A program made the position numbers and the translations under genes. From Methanobacterium sp. UBA410 (GTDB lineage: Archaea; Methanobacteriota; Methanobacteria; Methanobacteriales; Methanobacteriaceae), in contig DAHH01000006.1 in assembly GCA_002498385.1 (NCBI GenBank), positions 12,546 through 42,721 on the forward strand: a DNA stretch of 30,176 nucleotides, written 5' to 3'. Positions 8,303 through 17,588 of this stretch are shown here, piece after piece. The notes under the pieces were generated by a model that saw nothing but the letters and a program-made list of their open reading frames with translations, searched no databases and was not told the origin of the DNA. How positions within the stretch are numbered: the stretch's first letter is position 1; each line of letters starts with the position of its first letter.

Positions 8303-8334
8303 GGGGGATCTTCTCACCTGAGAAGAATCCTCCC
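8303..8334 (+). terminator. Strong GC-rich hairpin between convergent genes
   Basis: GGGGGATCTTCTC-ACCT-GAGAAGAATCCTCCC folds into about 13 pairs with a 4-base loop and two single-base bulges. It is followed within a few bases by a short T-run (8339-8344). It could be a transcript end or processing element for the kinase mRNA, although archaeal terminators usually need no hairpin; a small RNA is an alternative. Confidence 0.4.
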
Positions 8335-8471
8335 ACTTGTTTTAAAAGAGCTACAAACTTATGATAATTTATTTTACGTTGATGTCTACAGTTTTTAGGT
8401 ACAGGGCATGTAAAAACAGATGAGGCCACCAAACAAACTGTAATCTCCCATATCTGAAAGATAAATTTTGC

Positions 8472-8490
8472 ATCAAAAATTAAAAAACAA
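8472..8490 (-). terminator. Oligo-T end for the minus-strand glycosyltransferase
   Basis: Read on the minus strand this is TTGTTTTTTAATTTTTGATG, about 45-60 bases past the stop of the gene at 8536-8538. It fits an archaeal oligo-T terminator. Confidence 0.4.
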
Positions 8491-8535
8491 GAATTTTACA
8501 ATTTCATGAGATTTTTTTATTTCAGAAGGATCTCC

Positions 8536-9285
8536 TTAAAGATCTTTTCTTCCCATGAAGATTTTGTAGTTCAACCAGTAAACAAAGTTGGCAAACCTCT
8601 TCACAGCAGTATCAATGAAAGAGTAGTGCAGCTGTTCCTCTGGAATCTCCCAATCCAGGGACTTTAATAGGTTGGAACTTTTTTCTAAGTTAGAACTTTC
8701 TTCTTTTTCAACATCAACTGTCAAACCGTCTTTAACGGCTTTTAACTTAAATTTTACACCGCCAATTAAAATTGAGTATCCCCACGTCAGCACTTCAGAC
8801 ATTATAAGGGACGGTGCGAGGATCAGGTATTCTTTCCAGCTCATGTACTTTCTTAAGATCATGTACCTGCCTGTTTCGAGGTAGTAGATCTTCTCGGGGT
8901 TAACGTCGAGTTTGTAGTCGTGGCAAACCACCGCAGTTGGAACGTAAAGTATTTTTAAACCTCTGGAGAGGATCCTCCAAGAAAATTCAACATCTTCCAT
9001 GTACAGGAAGAAGTTTTCATCAAATCCACCCAGTTTCCTGTAACTCCCACTTTTTACTGCAAAGCAAACCCCTGATAAACCATTCACAGGTCTGCACCGG
9101 TTAAAACTGTCTGGATGCCCCTCAAGGTTTCTTGTAAACGCCAGACCAGTGAAATGTTCGATGTTACCACATAAATTGAATTTAAACAGTTTTTCCATCT
9201 GATATTTATTGTTGTAGGTAACCACTATTACAGAAGTATTTTCCAGCAATGGAGTTATTAAACTTAAATCATCTTGGAGTAGCAT
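8536..9285 (-). CDS. N-terminally truncated GT2 glycosyltransferase (probable remnant)
   Basis: A 249-aa protein matching the C-terminal two thirds of the GT2 enzyme at 21990-22982. Shared landmarks include CGN..HFTGLAFTR, a NG[IL]SG.CFA[IV]K stretch, YMED.EFSWR, VCHDY.L.V.P.K.YYLE.GRY and KRFAN near the end. About 98 residues of the GT-A fold are missing, including the first nucleotide-binding strand and the metal-binding NPD site, so sugar transfer is unlikely. Upstream DNA (9286-9400) carries a stop in this frame and nothing resembling the missing half. The ATG at 9285 is used; a TTG at 9288 directly before it is the other option. Neither has a clear ribosome site. It may be a decayed duplicate or a product of recombination at the edge of the glycan locus. 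Confidence 0.75.
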   Translation of the reverse strand: MLLQDDLSLITPLLENTSVIVVTYNNKYQMEKLFKFNLCGNIEHFTGLAFTRNLEGHPDSFNRCRPVNGLSGVCFAVKSGSYRKLGGFDENFFLYMEDVEFSWRILSRGLKILYVPTAVVCHDYKLDVNPEKIYYLETGRYMILRKYMSWKEYLILAPSLIMSEVLTWGYSILIGGVKFKLKAVKDGLTVDVEKEESSNLEKSSNLLKSLDWEIPEEQLHYSFIDTAVKRFANFVYWLNYKIFMGRKDL

Positions 9286-9895
9286 CAATGATAATATTTC
9301 TTACTTTATATTGATTTTTCCCTGCTTATATGCATGTTCATGAATCATTACTTTCCTGTGTTCATTTTTTATTTCTATGAAATAAATTATACTGAAAGAT
9401 CCCTTGAACAAAAAAAGTAAAGGCAGTTGAAAATTTAGAGTTGAACTCCTTTACTATCAGATATGCGATATTTACTGTCTTGTTCAATGTGGACAGTGAA
9501 ACTAGTTGAAAATTGAGTTAGCAACAAAGTTGCTGGAAAAGAAATCATTAATAGATGGAATAAAAAAACATGAATAAGTTATAAAACCCAAAAAACAAAA
9601 AAGTTTATAGAAATTCTTTATAATATTTAGATTAGGCAACACGGAATCAATAATGCCCTACGAATCATGATATGGACCATGTTATTACCTTTACAAGCAT
9701 CATATCTACAATTATTACAACCCATAAATAAGTAGTTAATAAATCCCCTGTGTGTATAATTAAAAGATGTTTAAAAAAACAGATGGAGCTAATTCTCAAG
9801 GGTATAAAGTGTAAAAATACAGTTAATCCTGAATCAGTTTTATTAAACTATTTATATTAACTATTCTATATTTATTTAATATAGGAGAATATTAA
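9286..9895. other. Divergent intergenic region, left edge of the AT-rich glycan island
   Basis: 610 bases with no gene that I can support. Its right end carries the promoter of the methyltransferase gene: TTTATATT (9851-9858) as TATA and AGGAGA (9883-9888) as ribosome site before the ATG at 9896. From about here rightward the base composition becomes clearly more AT-rich. Confidence 0.5.
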
Positions 9896-10897
9896 ATGCC
9901 TAATAAACTTGAAACTTTAAATCTAAAACTTAAAACTCCAAATTGGAACTCCAATCAACTTGAGGATCGAAAATGCCCATTCTGTGGTTCAGTTGGAGAT
10001 AGAGAATTTATTCGCCCAGACAGATTAAATATTAATTACTGTGATCAATGTGGTACTTTCTTTATTGCACCAGCACCTACGGAAAAGTATCTGAATGATT
10101 TTTATATAAACTACTTCTCTTCTTATCGTACTGTTAAACTAAACCAAGATTTTGCAAGGAATATTCTTTCTTCAAATCCCTTAAATCCTGAAATACGTGA
10201 AATAATTTCTATAATTGAACCTAAAGGTAAAAAATTGTTAGATGTTGGATGTGGATATGGAACTAATTTAGTCAATTTCAAAAAATTAGGAGCAGAAGTT
10301 AACGGAATAGATCTTAACGCTGAAGCCATTGAATTCATTAAAGATAATCTTAAAATTGCTAATGTAAAAAATTGTACTATAAATGATATCAATGGAAAGT
10401 ATGACATAATAATAATGAATGATTTTATTGAACACCCTTTAGAACCACTTTCAACTCTAAAAAAGGCTGTTGAGATGCTTAACAATAAAGGAATATTAAT
10501 TTTATGGACTCCAAATGCTTCTTTTGCGTTTGAAGAAAATCCAATTCTTTTTAAGGTTGATCTAGAACATATGCAATATTTATCCTTTAAAACATGTTCA
10601 TATATTTCTAAAATCTTAAATTTGGATATTGTACATCTTGAAAGTTTAGGATTTCCAGCTCTTGAAGAGATTAACAAGAAAATTGAATTATCAAAAAAAG
10701 ATACTTTAATAAGTGCAGTTATCCGCTTAGTTAATTTTGCTTCAAGATTCAAAATTTTGGATAAATTTATAAACTCAGTACGTTTTATAAACTCAGTGCG
10801 TAAAACTGATGATGACTTGCAAAATGGTAAATATCAACGAAATGGTAAATATCACTTATTTTGCATTTTTCAAAAAAATTGTAAAAAGAAGATTTAA
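9896..10897 (+). CDS. Class I SAM methyltransferase with N-terminal zinc ribbon
   Basis: A 333-aa protein. Residues about 27-60 hold two Cys pairs (CPFC and CDQC), a zinc ribbon often found before methyltransferase domains in sugar and O-antigen loci. Residues about 110-205 hold the Rossmann SAM-binding core: motif I LLDVGCGYGTNL, then GIDLN for the ribose-binding acid, and later D..I..NDFIEH. It probably methylates a sugar or lipid-linked glycan intermediate; the acceptor cannot be read from sequence. A tandem duplication near the C-terminus gives FINSVRFINSVR. Ribosome site AGGAGA supports the start. It is alone on the plus strand between gene-free regions of about 600 bases. Confidence 0.8.
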   Translation: MPNKLETLNLKLKTPNWNSNQLEDRKCPFCGSVGDREFIRPDRLNINYCDQCGTFFIAPAPTEKYLNDFYINYFSSYRTVKLNQDFARNILSSNPLNPEIREIISIIEPKGKKLLDVGCGYGTNLVNFKKLGAEVNGIDLNAEAIEFIKDNLKIANVKNCTINDINGKYDIIIMNDFIEHPLEPLSTLKKAVEMLNNKGILILWTPNASFAFEENPILFKVDLEHMQYLSFKTCSYISKILNLDIVHLESLGFPALEEINKKIELSKKDTLISAVIRLVNFASRFKILDKFINSVRFINSVRKTDDDLQNGKYQRNGKYHLFCIFQKNCKKKI

Positions 10898-11452
10898 AAC
10901 TAGAATTCTTCAGTATTTACCCATTCTTTCAGAAAATTTCATTCTTCCAATAAGATTCCAATAAGCACTTATTTCAATTGTTATTTACGGAATCCAAAGG
11001 ATTATACCTTTTGACATATAGAAAAACAACTCTTGCATGCGTGAAAGCGTCTCCAATTCCTCCTTAAGATTTAGAAGTCTTAAGTCAATATAAATTTATT
11101 AAGATCACCCCAAAATTTTTAGATTTTTAAGTCTATACATTCCAACTCCAAAAATAAATCTTAAACTCTTTTTTTTACTAAAAACTGATCATATATTACC
11201 CGTTTCATAAAGTTATGACAGCAAACCAAAAAAACCTTTTCCTGCAACTTTCAACAGATCACTATGAATAAAAGTTAATATATCACATTAAATACAATAT
11301 ATCAACTTCTAAATGTTTGGATATCCACCTTCAATCTTTAAGACAAATTTTTATATTTTAATAAAGAAATCAATGTAGATTACTAAAAAAGCTCGATGTA
11401 AACGGAGTTTTATAGTATATCCATTTTTTAAATATTTTATTGTACTGGTACC
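10898..11452. promoter_or_regulatory. Intergenic region with promoter of the flippase gene
   Basis: 555 gene-free bases. A perfect inverted repeat CTTAAGA-N8-TCTTAAG lies at 11063-11084. TTTAAATA (about 11428-11435) sits 25 bases before the ATG at 11453 with no ribosome site between, so the flippase mRNA is probably leaderless; TTTATAGTATAT (about 11409-11420) is an alternative TATA box. Confidence 0.45.
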
Positions 11453-12952
11453 ATGAGTGATCTAAAACTACTAATTAAAAATATATTGGGAAAAATTGCT
11501 GGTGAAAACCCTAAAAGCCTGAAAGGGAAACTTATTTACGGTGTTTTCTGGAACCTGATAAGTGCACTGGCTTCTCAGGGTTTTCCAATGATTGCAGCCA
11601 TACTAACTGCCCGTATTCTTGGTAAATTTGGTTATGGTCAATTGGGGATGATAAATAGTACCGTGGTCCTTTTTTCAACATTTGCTGGTCTTGGTTTGGG
11701 AATAACAGCAACAAAATACATAGCACAACTGTACCAAACTGACCCTGAAAGGACTGGACGTATAATGGGACTCACAAACCTCTTTGGACTAGCATCAGGA
11801 GTTGTGATGTGCATCATACTCTTTGTAATGGCTCCATGGCTCGCATCAAACACTCTGGCTGCACCAAATTTAGCCCCCACTTTACAAATAGCGTCCTTAC
11901 TTTTGATCTTCAACACAATTGTGGGTATACAATCCGGATCCATTGCAGGTTTTGGAGCTTTCAAGGACCTTGCAAGGATAGCCATAATTCAAGGTTTGAT
12001 ATCTTCCACTTTAACAATTACGGGAGTTTATTTCTTTGGTTTAATTGGGGCAGTAACTGCCATGATCATAAACAGCTTGATCAACGTAATTTTATACAAA
12101 TTAACCATCAATAATCTGGTTAAAAGATTTAAAATAAAAATTGATTATTTAAGATCTTGGAGAGAAAAAGATGTGATCTGGAGACTTTCAGTTCCAACAA
12201 TGTTTGCTAATGTAATGTTTGGACCTGTAATATGGATTGCAAACACCATTATAATTAATACCCCTGGCGGCTACGCTCAACTCGGAATTTTCAATGCTGC
12301 ATACCAATGGCAGTCCATGTTGGCATTTCTTCCAGGTGTAATGGGTCGTGTGTTACTGCCAATGATAGCATCCAATGATGGAAAAAATGAGAAATTGGAG
12401 GCTATTAATGTATTTGCAAGTTGGGCTGTTGTCATAGTGATAGCATTACCTCTTATAGCATTTCCTGAAATAATCAGCTTTTTCTATGGAAATAGCTACA
12501 ACTCCACTGTTTTTATTCAAGTCATAGCCTTAGTAATGTTTGTAAGTTGCATAACATCATATAGAGAAGGTATCTCACGTAAATTAATAATTAAAAATCT
12601 GATGTGGTGGGGTTTTTTAGACAATGTTATATGGGCAGTTTTTTTAATAGCATCCGTCTTGCTTCTTAAAGATTTAGGAGCTTTAGCTTTAGCTTTAGGG
12701 TACGTTATAGCATACGTACTCAATACATTGATTTTTGTACCATTTTATTTATGGAAAAATGTTGTTCCTACTCATTTAATCATTTCAAAAGAGGTATTTG
12801 CAATTTGGACAGTTTTAAGTCTTCAAACTATTCTAACAATTTTTAATGCTCCATTTTTAATAAGAATCCTGGCTTTAACCATCTCAATTGTAACATTATT
12901 TATATCATTTCATTTCAAATTTAATAAATTTAAAAAAGATAGAATTATTTGA
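11453..12952 (+). CDS. Wzx-like oligosaccharide flippase (polysaccharide biosynthesis protein)
   Basis: A 499-aa polytopic membrane protein with about 12-14 hydrophobic segments after a short cytoplasmic N-terminus. The start of the fold (GKLIYGVFWNLISALASQGFPMIAAILTARILGKFGYGQLGMINST) is typical of the PST/Wzx branch of the MOP superfamily, and the length is usual. Family members move lipid-linked oligosaccharides across the membrane for assembly into surface polysaccharide or N-glycan. The neighbouring glycosyltransferases supply a substrate. Several short tracts near 2.0 kb before the end of the gene are more GC-rich than the flanking glycosyltransferases. The substrate is not predictable. 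Confidence 0.88.
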   Translation: MSDLKLLIKNILGKIAGENPKSLKGKLIYGVFWNLISALASQGFPMIAAILTARILGKFGYGQLGMINSTVVLFSTFAGLGLGITATKYIAQLYQTDPERTGRIMGLTNLFGLASGVVMCIILFVMAPWLASNTLAAPNLAPTLQIASLLLIFNTIVGIQSGSIAGFGAFKDLARIAIIQGLISSTLTITGVYFFGLIGAVTAMIINSLINVILYKLTINNLVKRFKIKIDYLRSWREKDVIWRLSVPTMFANVMFGPVIWIANTIIINTPGGYAQLGIFNAAYQWQSMLAFLPGVMGRVLLPMIASNDGKNEKLEAINVFASWAVVIVIALPLIAFPEIISFFYGNSYNSTVFIQVIALVMFVSCITSYREGISRKLIIKNLMWWGFLDNVIWAVFLIASVLLLKDLGALALALGYVIAYVLNTLIFVPFYLWKNVVPTHLIISKEVFAIWTVLSLQTILTIFNAPFLIRILALTISIVTLFISFHFKFNKFKKDRII

Positions 12953-12986
12953 TAGAATTATTTGGAAAATGCCATATTGGATACTT

Positions 12987-14021
12987 TTAGTTAATAACCA
13001 TTTTATAACCTTCCAACGTTTGTATTGCAACATTTTCCCAAGAATATTTTTTTATTCTTTCTTTTAACTTAGAACTATTTTTCGTATTAAATGCATTAAA
13101 AATAGCTTCTTTTATAGAATCAACACTTTGAGGTTCACAGTATTGAGCTAAATTCCCAAAATATTCTTTTGCAGAACCAATTTTAGTTGAAACTATATTA
13201 CAACCAGCTGCAGCAGCTTCTAAACTGGATAGGCCCGGTGTTTCATAGAAACTTGGAAGAATATGGATTTTTGCAGCTGCATACGCAGAAGAAAGTTTAT
13301 TTTGGTTAAAAAATCCTAAAAATTGGATATTTTTTCCTGCAATTTTTTTACAATAAGAATAATAGCCATCATCCTTATTATAGTTACCAACAAGAATTAA
13401 CCTTAAATCCGTATTATTAACTGCTTTTATAAGAGAATGAATGTTTTTTCTAGGTTCAACCCTACCAGAACACATTATAAAATCATCAAAGCCATAATCA
13501 TCAATGAAACTCTTTGAATCTGCTTCAAAAAAGTGTTTATCTACCGCATTGTAAACAATATGAAATTTAGAATCTGAAATACCAAATTTATCAATAATCA
13601 AATTTTTTTCTATTTCAGAATTAGGTAATAATATATCAGCCATATTAAGTAATTTCAATCTTTTTACATTAGGGTCCCTAATAAAAGATAGAGTATGATG
13701 TAAAGTTATATTCAATCGAGATCTAATATCATAACTTTTATAAAAATTCCAAAAATCATTTGAATCCCAGTATATAGGCGATAAAACTATTGGAAGCCCC
13801 ATTTTTTTTAATTTTTGGCATTTTAAATAGATTTCGTCAATTTTACCTGTGGTATTAAAAAAATGTACTAGATCGTAATCAGTTACATTCGTTTCTTCCA
13901 ATCTTGAAATATCAACGGTAACCCCCAATTTTTCCAGATATTCTTTTGTTTTTAATATTTGTACAGTGTCCCCACCTACAACATCAAACAGATTATTACG
14001 ACTTTGAAATAGAACTTTCAT
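12987..14021 (-). CDS. GT4-family glycosyltransferase
   Basis: A 344-aa GT-B enzyme of family GT4, which transfers a sugar from a nucleotide donor with retention. The C-terminal half has the donor-site signatures CSGRVEPRKN (184-193) and E-x7-E with E260 and E268 (YETPGLSSLEAA). The N-terminus MKVLFQSRNNLFDVVGGDTVQ is the acceptor-side Rossmann start with its Gly-rich loop. It lies 4 bases after the stop of the membrane protein gene, whose last codons carry the ribosome site (GAGGT), so the two are co-translated. Donor and acceptor sugars are unknown. Confidence 0.88.
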   Translation of the reverse strand: MKVLFQSRNNLFDVVGGDTVQILKTKEYLEKLGVTVDISRLEETNVTDYDLVHFFNTTGKIDEIYLKCQKLKKMGLPIVLSPIYWDSNDFWNFYKSYDIRSRLNITLHHTLSFIRDPNVKRLKLLNMADILLPNSEIEKNLIIDKFGISDSKFHIVYNAVDKHFFEADSKSFIDDYGFDDFIMCSGRVEPRKNIHSLIKAVNNTDLRLILVGNYNKDDGYYSYCKKIAGKNIQFLGFFNQNKLSSAYAAAKIHILPSFYETPGLSSLEAAAAGCNIVSTKIGSAKEYFGNLAQYCEPQSVDSIKEAIFNAFNTKNSSKLKERIKKYSWENVAIQTLEGYKMVIN

Positions 14022-14025
14022 TTAA

Positions 14026-15834
14026 TTACCTCATATCCACAATTGAATTTCCGTTATCATAAATCGTGCTAAAATTATTTAATTTATTATTTATTTCATC
14101 CGTTTTCACTAAAATTTCAGTAAATTTAACAGATCCCCCCGTAAATCTTAAACCTCTACTTTTAAGTTCTTTTTCTCTAATTACAATAAAATTATGTTTT
14201 TCTGATAGAGAATAATATTCATCATGTACATTTACAATTCCAAGTACGTATGTTAAATAACTGCTGTATACAAAATCTGTTGTTATGGTATTATTAATGT
14301 TATTTTTGACAAAAAAACCTGTTTGGAGTTCAGATTCATCAAAAACCGAACTGGGAGTACCTATTTTATTTTTTTCTAAGGGCAACGAATCATATGCAAC
14401 ATTTGCAGCTGAAACAAATGAAAGGCCAAATATCAATATTGTAACTAATATTAATCCGGCTTTATTTTTTTTAACTAAGAAAAAAATGGTATTTGAGATT
14501 AATAGTACAACAAAGAAAATACCAAAAAGTTCCCATCGATCTATCAACAAAGAACTCGCTAAGGGCACATTTAAAACTAAGTTTAACGCATATAAAAAGA
14601 AAATTGATGAACATAAAATGGGTATTATCCATTTTGAGTTCAAAGTGTCTTTAAATTTCTTTTTATCAAAAATCCCAATCAACCATATTAAAACTAGAAA
14701 AATTATTAATGCAACACTTGAATATTGAATTAAATTTGGTAAAACTGATGATCCAATGTTCGATATTGAAGGTAAATCTGCAAAAACAACAGGTTTAATA
14801 GAGTTTACAATATTTTGGAAAAATGTAAATGCCACATAAAGCCAATATGAAACACTGATAATAATAAACAATACTAAATAATTAAAGTTGGAATTTTTCA
14901 CAGTCATGTTAGAATATTTATTAACAATTTTTTCTCCAAAGACAAATAAGGATAAAATCAGTAAAGTTACTACAACACCCATGTTATGAGATAATACCAT
15001 GGTTATAGCAATAATAATTAAAATAATCTTCCATGTGCTATTAGTTTTACCTTTAAATAACACATAAATTAACATAGCCATTAAACCATAAGCAAAAGAT
15101 GTCGGGGCCATCTGAGTACCCCATAATATGAAAGGTTGTGATGATACTAATAAAAGGGCAGCCATTAATCCAAATTTTTTATTTCCCGCCAATTTAGTAC
15201 CAATATAAAATAAGAAAATCGGCGACAATAGATATAAAGTAAGTATAGCAATTATAAATGAAGCTTCTGAAGGTATTTTTGTGAGTATACTTAAAGAACT
15301 TGCTAAAATGTGTGTAATCGGAAAATTTGCATACTGGGTGTCCTGAATAACATGACCCAACTGGACTGTTTTATTTACAGTGTATACATGAAACAAAATA
15401 TCTCTATAACCATTATACAGTGGATAAAAAAGATATTGGCTTATTATATTATTAAAAGCCACTAATAAAGTCTCAAAAAGAATCATTTTATAATGTTTAA
15501 TAGCATCACACGCAGTTATCTGGAAGAAAACAATCAACGTCAACAGTGATACCAATATAAAATATAATAACGGCCTTTCAGAGTAGAAATCTATTAAAGA
15601 TAAGCTAAAAGAATAAAATATAACAAAACTTATTAATAACAATTTAAACGAATATTTAGGTAATCTAATTGGGTTGTCCTCTCTTTTACGAAAAATAAAA
15701 TAAACAAGTAAACTTGAAAGTACTATTAAGCTTACAAAAGGTATGAGCCTAGTCTTTGTGAATACAATTGCATAAATCAGTGACAAGTATAAAATAAGAG
15801 TCATAATAGTGAATATTTTAGTTACAGTTTTCAT
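14026..15834 (-). CDS. Polytopic membrane protein, possible GT-C transferase or polymerase
   Basis: A 602-aa protein with about 13 predicted membrane segments and an extracytoplasmic C-terminal domain of about 110 residues (from about 490). The loop after the fourth or fifth helix has YNGYRDILFHVYTVN (D145, H149), reminiscent of the acidic first loop of GT-C enzymes that use polyprenyl-phosphate sugars. Its place next to a GT4 enzyme and a flippase fits a role in glycan polymerisation or transfer outside the membrane. The GT-C assignment is inferred from topology and that loop only; it could be a repeat-unit polymerase. Start: ATG at 15834 with GAAGG upstream. Confidence 0.65.
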   Translation of the reverse strand: MKTVTKIFTIMTLILYLSLIYAIVFTKTRLIPFVSLIVLSSLLVYFIFRKREDNPIRLPKYSFKLLLISFVIFYSFSLSLIDFYSERPLLYFILVSLLTLIVFFQITACDAIKHYKMILFETLLVAFNNIISQYLFYPLYNGYRDILFHVYTVNKTVQLGHVIQDTQYANFPITHILASSLSILTKIPSEASFIIAILTLYLLSPIFLFYIGTKLAGNKKFGLMAALLLVSSQPFILWGTQMAPTSFAYGLMAMLIYVLFKGKTNSTWKIILIIIAITMVLSHNMGVVVTLLILSLFVFGEKIVNKYSNMTVKNSNFNYLVLFIIISVSYWLYVAFTFFQNIVNSIKPVVFADLPSISNIGSSVLPNLIQYSSVALIIFLVLIWLIGIFDKKKFKDTLNSKWIIPILCSSIFFLYALNLVLNVPLASSLLIDRWELFGIFFVVLLISNTIFFLVKKNKAGLILVTILIFGLSFVSAANVAYDSLPLEKNKIGTPSSVFDESELQTGFFVKNNINNTITTDFVYSSYLTYVLGIVNVHDEYYSLSEKHNFIVIREKELKSRGLRFTGGSVKFTEILVKTDEINNKLNNFSTIYDNGNSIVDMR

Positions 15835-15958
15835 TAGAACCTTCTCTTGGATTAATAAATATTTATAAGTTGTTATCTCCGTAAATATGACTAATAGTTA
15901 AACTATAGTATTTATGCATACGAAACTATATATAAATTTAAGTTTAATACTTTATCCT
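15835..15958. promoter_or_regulatory. Divergent promoters
   Basis: For the minus strand, ACTTATAAATAT (15859-15870) lies about 30 bases before the ATG at 15834. For the plus strand, CTATATATAAAT (15926-15937) lies about 27 bases before the ATG at 15959, giving a leaderless mRNA. The plus-strand TATA box decides the start of the next gene. Confidence 0.5.
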
Positions 15959-16957
15959 ATGAATCCAAGGGTTTCTATAATCATAATTAACTGGAATGGG
16001 TGGAGGGACACAATAGAATGTCTAGAATCATTATATCAAATTGATTATCCGGATTATACCATCATTCTTGTTGATAACAATTCAACGAATGATTCATTAT
16101 ATAAAATTAAAGAGTATCTTAATGGGAACATAAAAGTTAAATCTGATTTCTTTGATTATAACCCACATAATAAACCATTAAAATTTAAAGAATATAGATT
16201 AAAAGACTTAAAAAGTTTAAAAATGGAAAAAAATTCTGAAAAATTAACAATAATCAAAAACGATCAAAATTCAGGATTTGCAAAAGGAAACAACATTGGA
16301 ATTAAGTACGCAATCAATTTTCTAAAATCAGAATATGTTTTGTTATTAAACAATGATACTGTTGTAGATAAAAATTTTTTAAATGAGTTAATCTTAACTG
16401 CAAAAAAACATGAAAAATTTGGATTATTAAGCCCTTTGATATATGAATATGATAAACCAAATGGAATACAGTATCAAGGCGAAAAAATAAATTGGAATAC
16501 AGGCCGAATTGTCAAAAAAAAAATAAAAAATCAATATTTAGAACCAAGTGATGTAGTTTGTGGCGCTTCTATGTTGATCAAAAAAGAAGTTGTCAATAAA
16601 GTTGGTTTATTACCTACTGATTATTTTATGTTATGGGAAGACAATGATTATTCTATTAAAATCACAAAAGCAGGTTTTAATTGTGGATATGCCATTAAAT
16701 CTAAAATATGGCATAAAGGTTCTGTTTCTATTGGCAGAGTTTCAAGTCCTCTTAGAATTAAGTATTCCATAAGAAACAGGATCATATTTTGGAAAAAATA
16801 TTCAAATAAAAAACAGTATTTAACATTTCTGTTTTTTTTAGTACTAATTCATATTCCTTTAAATTTTTGTATTGGATTTTTAAGAACTAACAAAAAAAAA
16901 GAGTTTGTATCTTTCTTTTTAGATGGATATCGAGAAGGTTTATCCTACAAAATTTGA
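15959..16957 (+). CDS. GT2-family glycosyltransferase (rhamnosyltransferase-like)
   Basis: A 332-aa GT-A enzyme of family GT2. The N-terminus RVSIIIINWNGWRDTIECLESL is the classical first strand, followed by ILVDNNS, NSGFAKGNNIGI, the metal-binding LLNNDT and the late MLWEDNDYSIK motif. An insertion of about 40 charged residues lies between VDNNS and NSGFA. A C-terminal hydrophobic segment (YLTFLFFLVLIHIPLNFCIGF) may bind the membrane. An in-frame ATG at 15914 would add 15 residues, but the TATA box lies inside that extension and the family begins at MNPRVS, so 15959 is preferred. It is convergent with the gene ending at 16971, 13 bases away. Confidence 0.85.
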   Translation: MNPRVSIIIINWNGWRDTIECLESLYQIDYPDYTIILVDNNSTNDSLYKIKEYLNGNIKVKSDFFDYNPHNKPLKFKEYRLKDLKSLKMEKNSEKLTIIKNDQNSGFAKGNNIGIKYAINFLKSEYVLLLNNDTVVDKNFLNELILTAKKHEKFGLLSPLIYEYDKPNGIQYQGEKINWNTGRIVKKKIKNQYLEPSDVVCGASMLIKKEVVNKVGLLPTDYFMLWEDNDYSIKITKAGFNCGYAIKSKIWHKGSVSIGRVSSPLRIKYSIRNRIIFWKKYSNKKQYLTFLFFLVLIHIPLNFCIGFLRTNKKKEFVSFFLDGYREGLSYKI

Positions 16958-16970
16958 AAAAATTATATTT

Positions 16971-17588
16971 TTAGGATTCCAATCTGTTTTCATTAACATA
17001 TATTATATTTGGATTTTCATCAAACTTTTTAAGTCCCCTAATATCATCCAAAACATAAATATCCAGAGGAAACCTTTTAAAAAAGGATTTACTCCTTTCT
17101 AACATTACAAATAACCCTGTTTTTATCCCATTAATAAACCCTTTTTTCCGAATAATTCTAATATCCAAATCTGAAGTTTCTTTTAATTCATTTCGTGAAA
17201 TACTTCCAAACATTGCCACTAAAAAGATACTATCTTCTTTAGAGCTTCGAATCTTTAAATTATTGATATAATCAGTAAATTTCTCAGGTTCAGTCTTTAT
17301 TATCCCAAACGTTTTTAAAAGTGCAAATACATGTCCATTAAATATCCAATTGATCGTATGTGCCATTATAAATGAAATTATTAAAGATAAAATTGGACTT
17401 AAAAATCCATTTAAGGGTATATAAAAAATTATTAATAAAATTAAATCCAATAACAGTTTGAATGCTTTTTCTGTTTTGTCCATATACAACAAACTTTGAA
17501 ATGTCCAGTTTATTCCAGTTACCATCAAAATTTTAATAGGTTTTGGAAAATATTTTATATTTAATATTTGGTTATATAGCTTATTCAT
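16971..17588 (-). CDS. Membrane-anchored minimal nucleotidyltransferase
   Basis: A 205-aa protein. Residues about 44-90 hold one or two membrane segments. Residues about 120-190 are a nucleotidyltransferase fold with GSISRNELKETSDLDIRII, giving the G128-S129 and D140/D142 motif. The fusion of a minimal nucleotidyltransferase to a membrane anchor, last in a glycan operon and after a thymidylate-kinase-like gene (8-base overlap), suggests it transfers a nucleotidyl group to, or makes an activated form of, a membrane-linked glycan component. The function is not established. Confidence 0.7.
   Translation of the reverse strand: MNKLYNQILNIKYFPKPIKILMVTGINWTFQSLLYMDKTEKAFKLLLDLILLIIFYIPLNGFLSPILSLIISFIMAHTINWIFNGHVFALLKTFGIIKTEPEKFTDYINNLKIRSSKEDSIFLVAMFGSISRNELKETSDLDIRIIRKKGFINGIKTGLFVMLERSKSFFKRFPLDIYVLDDIRGLKKFDENPNIIYVNENRLES

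Larger units (their letters stand above)
8164..8535. other. Convergent intergenic region
   Basis: 372 bases between the kinase (plus) and the truncated glycosyltransferase (minus). It contains a strong hairpin at 8303-8334 and an A-rich stretch near 8475-8489 that reads as oligo-T for the minus-strand gene. No open frame of interest. Confidence 0.5.

Noticed and set aside
10123..10752. 209-aa open frame on the minus strand
   Set aside because: Entirely antisense to the methyltransferase gene, whose SAM motifs are unmistakable; it has no recognisable domain.
15914..15958. Longer start for the GT2 gene at 15914
   Set aside because: It would place the TATA box inside the coding region, and the added 15 residues are not part of the family.
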